The notes below the pieces were generated by a model. That model was not told where the DNA came from. It saw only the letters and a program-made list of their open reading frames with translations, and searched no databases. The translations under genes and the position numbers were made by a program. 28,529 nt of DNA, taken from the NCBI GenBank assembly GCA_036897485.1, contig JAYMTF010000899.1, positions 1 through 28,529 on the forward strand. The letters are read 5' to 3'. The DNA is from Pelargonium nanum. Taxonomy: Eukaryota; Streptophyta; Magnoliopsida; Geraniales; Geraniaceae. Shown piece by piece: positions 23,594 through 28,529 of the stretch. The stretch's first letter is position 1; every line of letters starts with the position of its first letter.

Positions 23594-24744
23594 TCAACTT
23601 TTATAGTTTTTTTTTACTCTAGAGTGTTGACAATTTAAGTTCAAAAAGTTAGAGTTATGTTTTTTATCATAAAAATATTGACAAATTGTCGTGGTATGCT
23701 AATTCGAAAAAATGTTACATGACACCGTACCAATGTGACTATTTATTACTAACTACATGGTGAGAATAAAAAAAGTAGGAGTCTCATGGTCAGAACAAAT
23801 AAAATTTTAGAGGTTAGGGCTAAAGTCAAAATTGTGTCAAGTGCATGGAGGAAAATACATTTGACTTATAAATGATGATGTGACAATTTGCTGACGTGGA
23901 GGTTGTTTACTTGTTATGATTATACTCCAAGGATCATAACAAATAAGATTTGAGAACAAATATTCAAGTCAAAATATATTTGTAATAAACTCAACTTAGA
24001 ACTCGAGTTTTAATAGCACTTTATTACCATTTCTTCTTATAGCTTTTTACGGTTTTGAAGCAAAAATTAACATATATATGTGTTAAACTTGGTGAGATAG
24101 TATTAGAAGTTGCCACCTCATCAAGCTTAACAATTTGGAGCATTCTCATGCAATGTCTTTTCACTTTCCGACAGTTACAAAAAGTCATCTATTAGCTAAT
24201 AATTATAACTATTAGCATTCACAATGACAATCACTATTAACCTTTAGAAGTGTCTTAGCCAAACTATTCTTTATTTAGGAGTTAGACTTCCAATAATTTT
24301 TCTAATTTTTCGATGTTGGACTTTTACACAACCTCTAAACTTTATATACTATATATGTATTCACTTCATGTTTTGTGTGTCTTTTCAATGTGAGACTTAA
24401 ATGGCTCTTGGTTTTATAGGGAACTATGCATAGTACACCATATATGATTTAACAAGATCCAATAAGGCCAATTATTTTCATCATGTACAATAATTTTCAA
24501 AGTGTCAAGTAGCATATATTAGCATAAAAACGGACATTTTTTATAGTAAGTATTTGACGCACCGACGATGTAAACCACTTTTACACGATCTGTGCATCAG
24601 ATTGTGTCACCTCATCGATAGATATATAAAATTTAATGAGTAGCTTTTTGAAAAATAAATTTTACAAATATTTTTAGTAGTAACTATTAATTAACATAAT
24701 AATAATTAATTAATTATATCATAAATCTTAAATAATACACATGA
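23594..24744. other. AT-rich intergenic DNA without recognisable genes
   Basis: I see no coding region here. An imperfect inverted repeat (15-bp arms, 13 matching) lies at 24082-24096 and 24117-24131. The stretch 24640-24720 is nearly pure A/T with ATTAATTAA motifs. It may be decayed transposon sequence. Confidence 0.6.
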
Positions 24745-24904
24745 TTTGGATCCAGGCGGGCGCTTCGTGCCCACAAATTGATTGGGGCGGGTATGAGTGT
24801 TAATTTATGACGAGTTACACAATATTTGGATTCAGACGGGTGCTCCGCGCCCGCAAATTCATTGGGGCGGGTATGAGTGTTAATTTGTGACGTGTCACGC
24901 TCTA
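24745..24904. repeat. Two-copy tandem duplication, 80-bp period
   Basis: Unit 1 (24745-24824) and unit 2 (24825-24904) both start TTTGGAT and share ATTGGGGCGGGTATGAGTGT at the same offset. Each unit also contains a GGGC...GCCC or CGGG...CCCG short inverted repeat. The units differ by scattered substitutions only and are GC-rich islands in AT-rich DNA. Confidence 0.9.
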
Positions 24905-24926
24905 ATAAGCTCATTATTATAATTAG

Positions 24927-27084
24927 AGCAAATTGCAAATAACCCCTATGGGGTTATCACTAAAAGCAAATAACACCTTGTGATTTAGTTCATGGCATAT
25001 AAAACCCTGTGGTTTCGTTTTAGATTTTTCATCCATTACACCGTGAGTCTGGGTAGAAAAAGACAATTATACCCCTAACGACTAATAAATGCATAATTTG
25101 AAAATTAAGGGTCACATAATACAATATGAAGTTGAGAGGGTTCGATATTGAAGGCGATCGTTCGACAGTGGTGATTCCGTCGGATTTGCAGGCGACATTC
25201 CGACGCATTACGAGGCGAGATTCTGGCGACGCTTTCCATGCCCGAAATGAGGTAAGTAAATCATTAAATCAATACCCCTAATTTGAACATGAACCCTAAT
25301 TACTCTGTTGATAGATTGTAACACGAGAGCCCCAAATTTTCAGAAAATTAGAAATTTGTTTTTATTTTGTGTTCAATATGGTATATCCAGGTCTGCAGGT
25401 GCTAGGTATTTAAAAGAAATGAAGGCTAAAATGAAGGATGAAATAGATTGGGAATCGAGAAAAAAATTTCAAGTCTTTCATGGTGGTTTCTTTGTTAGAG
25501 ACCCTGAATTTAGGTACACTAGTGAGAAGGTGAAGTATTTTGGTAACATTGCTGCAGATGAATTTAGTTTGATGAGGCTAATGAGACTTGTGGTAGAATT
25601 AGGCTATAAGCCAACAAGTAAAGTGTACTGGAGGAGGTCGAAATATCCTCTTTTGGTCACTGGAGGAAATGGTTGATGAGAAAGATGTGCGGGAAATGTT
25701 TTTGGTATATGGGGAGTAAGATGTCATGACAATGTACGTTGTGAATGGACCTCCTCCATTGGTTAAGATGACTACAAGTGGGAAGTTGTTTGATGTTCGT
25801 GCAGGGGCAGATTTGAAGAATTTGGATGTCAAGAAGTGTGCAATGAAGAGGGCTAATATAAGTTATTGTTTGCCACTCGTCAAGAGTTTGAGGACATAAA
25901 GGAGGCTGGATATGATGAGAACACAACATGTGAGAGTGTGAAGGTACAAATTGTTCATCCATTGGGTTTTGGAGATGAGAATGAAGGTTTTGATTTGGGT
26001 GGAGATGATAGGGCTGAGGTTTATGGTAAAGAGGTTGACGAATAATCTGTCCAAGAGGTAGAAGTTGAGGATCTTAATGCATCAGAAGAAGACAATGGTG
26101 ATGCAAAAGATGAAGATGATAATGTTGTTGGTGAACATGTCGACGATGATAATGATGCAGGGAGTAAAGTTGCTAATGAAGATGTTGTTGATAGTGAGGA
26201 TCAATATGAGGTAGATGATGATGGTGAGGAATCGAAAAATGATGAGGTAGCAGAACATGATGAGGGTATTGATATGGATGCAGAACATGATGACATAGAG
26301 GTACCTGAATGGGCTAGTTATAAGCCTTTACATGAGGATGGAGATGGGGAAGTTGATGAATTGAAGGAGGGGGAGCAAGAAGGTGAGGTTCCGAAAGACA
26401 TAAATAAAGGGAATGATGTAGAAGAGGGACCTCATGTAGAGCAAGAGAATGAGAAAGAAGAGGGAGCTTAACTAGAGAAAGAGAATGATAGTGATGAAGA
26501 GCATGAGAACGTTGAAAAACATAGTCCAGAGGTAAGAGCTGAAGTGGGGGTAGTGAAGACTGGACGGAGCTCGTAAACAATGAGAGTGATGGTGAAGAAT
26601 GTGATCAACCAAGAAGCCGAGAAATGAGAACTTTTGTTGACTTTGCTGACTTGAGGGATTTTCAGATTGGATTGTATAGTAGATTTCAGAATGCGAGAGT
26701 ATTTAGAGGGGTTTTAAAAAACTACTCTGCTGAGAAAGAGTTTGATTACTTGTTCACTAAGAATGAGCCCAAGGTCATTGGGGTTGTGTGCAAGGAAGAG
26801 GGGTGCAACTTCTATATATGGTGCAATTCAGTGAAGGGGTCATCAGACTTGGAAATCAAGACATTTTACCCTGAACATACTTGCGAGAAACCTGTTAACA
26901 ACGACAATATTACCTCAGACTGGTTGGCTGAAAGGTACACACTAATTAATACATTCATATTTTGCACCTATGTGAATTATGTCAGTGTCTTATAACCATT
27001 TTCCATATGTAGATATTTGAAAGACATTAAAGACAACCCAAACATGGATGTGAAGCTATTTCAACAGGTGGTATACCGTGATTA
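24927..27084 (+). mobile_element. Mutator-like element (MULE), 5' part, interrupted by a copia retrotransposon
   Basis: The left part contains GCAAATAACCCCTATGGGGT, a motif style I recall from plant MULE termini, within an 8-bp-arm hairpin (24939-24957). A decayed MURA-type transposase gene follows at 25308-27084. The exact left terminus and 9-bp target duplication cannot be set, and the right half lies beyond the copia insertion outside the window. Confidence 0.6.
25308..27084 (+). pseudogene. MURA-type Mutator transposase, N-terminal part, broken
   Basis: Fragments of a plant MULE transposase appear in order. First is an N-terminal PB1-like segment at about 25473-25640 (FQVFHGGFFVRDPEF, then VVELGYKPTSKVYWR). 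Next is a long Asp/Glu-rich linker at about 26065-26480. Last is the zinc-containing MuDR DNA-binding region at 26624-26934 (RVFRGVLKNYSAEKEFDYLF, VCKEEGC, FYPEHTCEKP) ending WLAER; a small GT-AG intron at 26935-27012 then leads into YLKDIKDNPNMDVKLFQQ. The frame changes near 25660 and again near 25865, and internal stops occur at 25717, 26042 and 26469 and near 26574. The reading then runs into retrotransposon sequence near 27084-27100. The catalytic DDE part is absent from the window. The gene cannot encode a working transposase. Family call from motifs; PB1-like assignment less sure. Confidence 0.75.
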
Positions 27085-27099
27085 TTGTATTTTACTTAG

Positions 27100-27176
27100 T
27101 GTTAAAGCTCTATAAATAGAGCTCTTGTATGTTGTTAAGACACATAGAAATATAAAGCATATTCTCTAGCTTTACA
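27100..27176 (+). mobile_element. End of a Ty1/copia 5' LTR
   Basis: The region directly before a primer binding site holds a TATA box (CTATAAATAG, 27110-27119) and ends in ACA. A TG at 27100 could be the LTR start, giving an unusually short 77-bp LTR; a start near 27086 or a 5'-truncated LTR is also possible. The TATA box sits inside a palindrome with 8-bp arms (27106-27123). Confidence 0.55.
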
Positions 27177-27189
27177 TGGTATCAGAGCC
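27177..27189 (+). other. Primer binding site for initiator tRNA-Met
   Basis: TGGTATCAGAGCC is complementary to the 3' end of plant initiator tRNA-Met and is the classic primer site of Ty1/copia elements. It follows the LTR end directly and precedes gag. Confidence 0.92.
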
Positions 27190-28529
27190 TTAGTGGCCTA
27201 TTTTCAGAATTTTTCAAGCACCGTTGGGTCTGTTATTCGCAACAGCCGGTCAGTTTTACTACAGTTTATGTTCATTCTCGTCACATATTGGTGATCAGAA
27301 ACCTCCGGCCGATCACCCTCTCCATCAGTGTCTCCATCCCGTCAGTAACTACATATCATGGGTTGCTTCGATTGAACTATGGTTCATGGGTAACGAGGTA
27401 GTAGACCATCTCACTATGAAAAGTGAGAATATTCCCACTGCTGATAGGGATAAATGGAAGCAATCTGATGCCTTGTGTAATATTTTGTGGCAGTCTATTG
27501 ACCCAAAATTATACACTATTTATAAAGTCTATCGCACTTGCTACCAATTGTGGAATAAGGCTAAGGCCCTGTACACAAACGATGTTCAACGTTATTATAC
27601 CGTTGTGTCTAACATGGTTAGTCTGAAGCAATCTGGTATGGAGATGTCTGAATTTATTGGTAGGCTGGAATCGTTGAAAGAAGAATTAATGCACTTATGC
27701 CGATTGCCGAGACCGTAGAGGAACAATTAGCTAAGCGTGATAAATTTTTCATGGTTTTGGGGTTAACCGCTATCGGGCCTGAGCTATCCTCGGTTCGTGA
27801 TCAAATATTGGCCAGTGCTTCTGTTCCCACTTTGAAAGACTTTTCGGCTCATTTGCTACGAGTGTCATCTCCTGCCACTATACTTCCCGGGTCTTCTCAC
27901 GTGGAGGCCTCTGTTCTTGCATACCAGACCGGCCCAAAACCAGAATTAAGTGGTGGGCATAACAATTCCAACAATTTTCGGAAAGGTGTTAGGTGCACCT
28001 ACTGCCAGAAATTCGGTCATACCAAGGACAATTGTTTCAAACTTCACTGGCGTCCGCCTCACTCTCGCGCCGCTCATATTGCTCAAGTTGCTGAAGTTCC
28101 ACAGATTACTGAAAATGTGGACCCCTCCATCATGTTAACGGTCCATGAATATGAGGAATACCTCCAGTACCGGGCTTCAAAACAGGCTTCATCATCAATT
28201 GCTTCAGCTGCCAATACTGGTAACTCTGTTGCACACATCTCTCAATCATCCTCCCTTGGTCCTTGGGTCATTGATTTTGGGGATTCAGATCATATTTCTG
28301 GTAATAAAACTTTTTTTCACTCATATGACTGGTTCTGCTTGTCTTTCGAGTGTTACTCTTGCTAACGGGTCCCAATCTGAGGCTAAGGGCATTGGCGTTG
28401 TCAATCATTTACCATCATTGTCCTTAGACTCCGCTCTTTTTGTTCCTAGTTTTCCTTTTAACCTGATATCTGTTAGCAAGTTGACTCGAGCTTTTAATTG
28501 TTCTATTTCCTTTTCTGATGATACTGTTC
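27190..28529 (+). pseudogene. Ty1/copia gag-pol, 5' part, frameshifted; runs off the window
   Basis: The reading starts with a UBN2-type gag domain (about 27330-27690: YISWVASIELWFMGNEVVDH, then LWNKAKALY). After a frame change at about 27686-27697 it continues as EEQLAKRDKFFMVLGL and RDQILASASVPTL. A CCHC zinc knuckle (CTYCQKFGHTKDNC, about 27994-28035) marks the nucleocapsid. The protease follows with WVIDFGDSDH, where the usual Asp-Ser-Gly active site reads Asp-Phe-Gly. Near 28310-28320 the frame changes again and the post-active-site region (VTLANGS, FPFNLISVSKLT) continues in another frame to the window end. No ATG lies in frame before the gag domain. Integrase and reverse transcriptase would lie beyond the window. 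The copy is non-autonomous. Confidence 0.88.

Noticed and set aside
26082-26580. Ile/Leu-rich - strand ORFs opposite the MULE acidic linker
   Set aside because: They are the antisense shadow of the GAT/GAG-rich linker and not credible membrane proteins.

Overview
The window reads as nuclear DNA of a flowering plant, most likely a eudicot. It has split genes with AT-rich GT-AG introns of 75 bp to 1.8 kb, plant-type gene families, microsatellites, degenerate MITEs and nested plant transposons. I cannot name the species from the sequence alone.

Bases 1-14.3 kb carry two genes on the + strand. The first (1-6372, 5' end outside the window) is a plant O-fucosyltransferase-family type II membrane protein; ten exons join without a frame break and one intron uses a GC donor. 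After about 1.6 kb of 3' UTR and spacer comes a complete plant MPS1/TTK dual-specificity kinase gene (8021-14290, six coding exons, 822 residues), which acts in the spindle assembly checkpoint.

Bases 14.7-22.3 kb carry one gene on the - strand, tail to tail with MPS1. It is a SET-MYND lysine methyltransferase of the ASHR1/SMYD type (14 coding exons, about 490 residues). One of its introns is 75 bp, a multiple of three, and free of stops, so its retention would keep the frame.

Bases 22.3-28.5 kb are accessory and repeat-rich. In order: an AT-rich flank; a degenerate array of about 79-bp repeats, each beginning with an ACGT/ATGT palindrome (several are CACGTG G-boxes); a CACTA-like terminus with an 18-bp perfect palindrome; AT-rich spacer; an exact-period 80-bp tandem duplication; and a decayed Mutator-like element (MULE) carrying a broken MURA-type transposase gene. 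That gene is cut by a Ty1/copia retrotransposon, of which the LTR end, primer binding site, broken gag, zinc knuckle and start of the protease are visible before the window ends.

The three host genes are functionally separate (protein glycosylation, mitotic checkpoint, protein methylation) and show no sign of acting together. I found no convincing new biological system. The most unusual points are the obligatory GC-AG intron, the in-frame exitron-like intron inside a zinc-binding segment, the 79-bp G-box array beside the methyltransferase gene, and the nested transposon structure.
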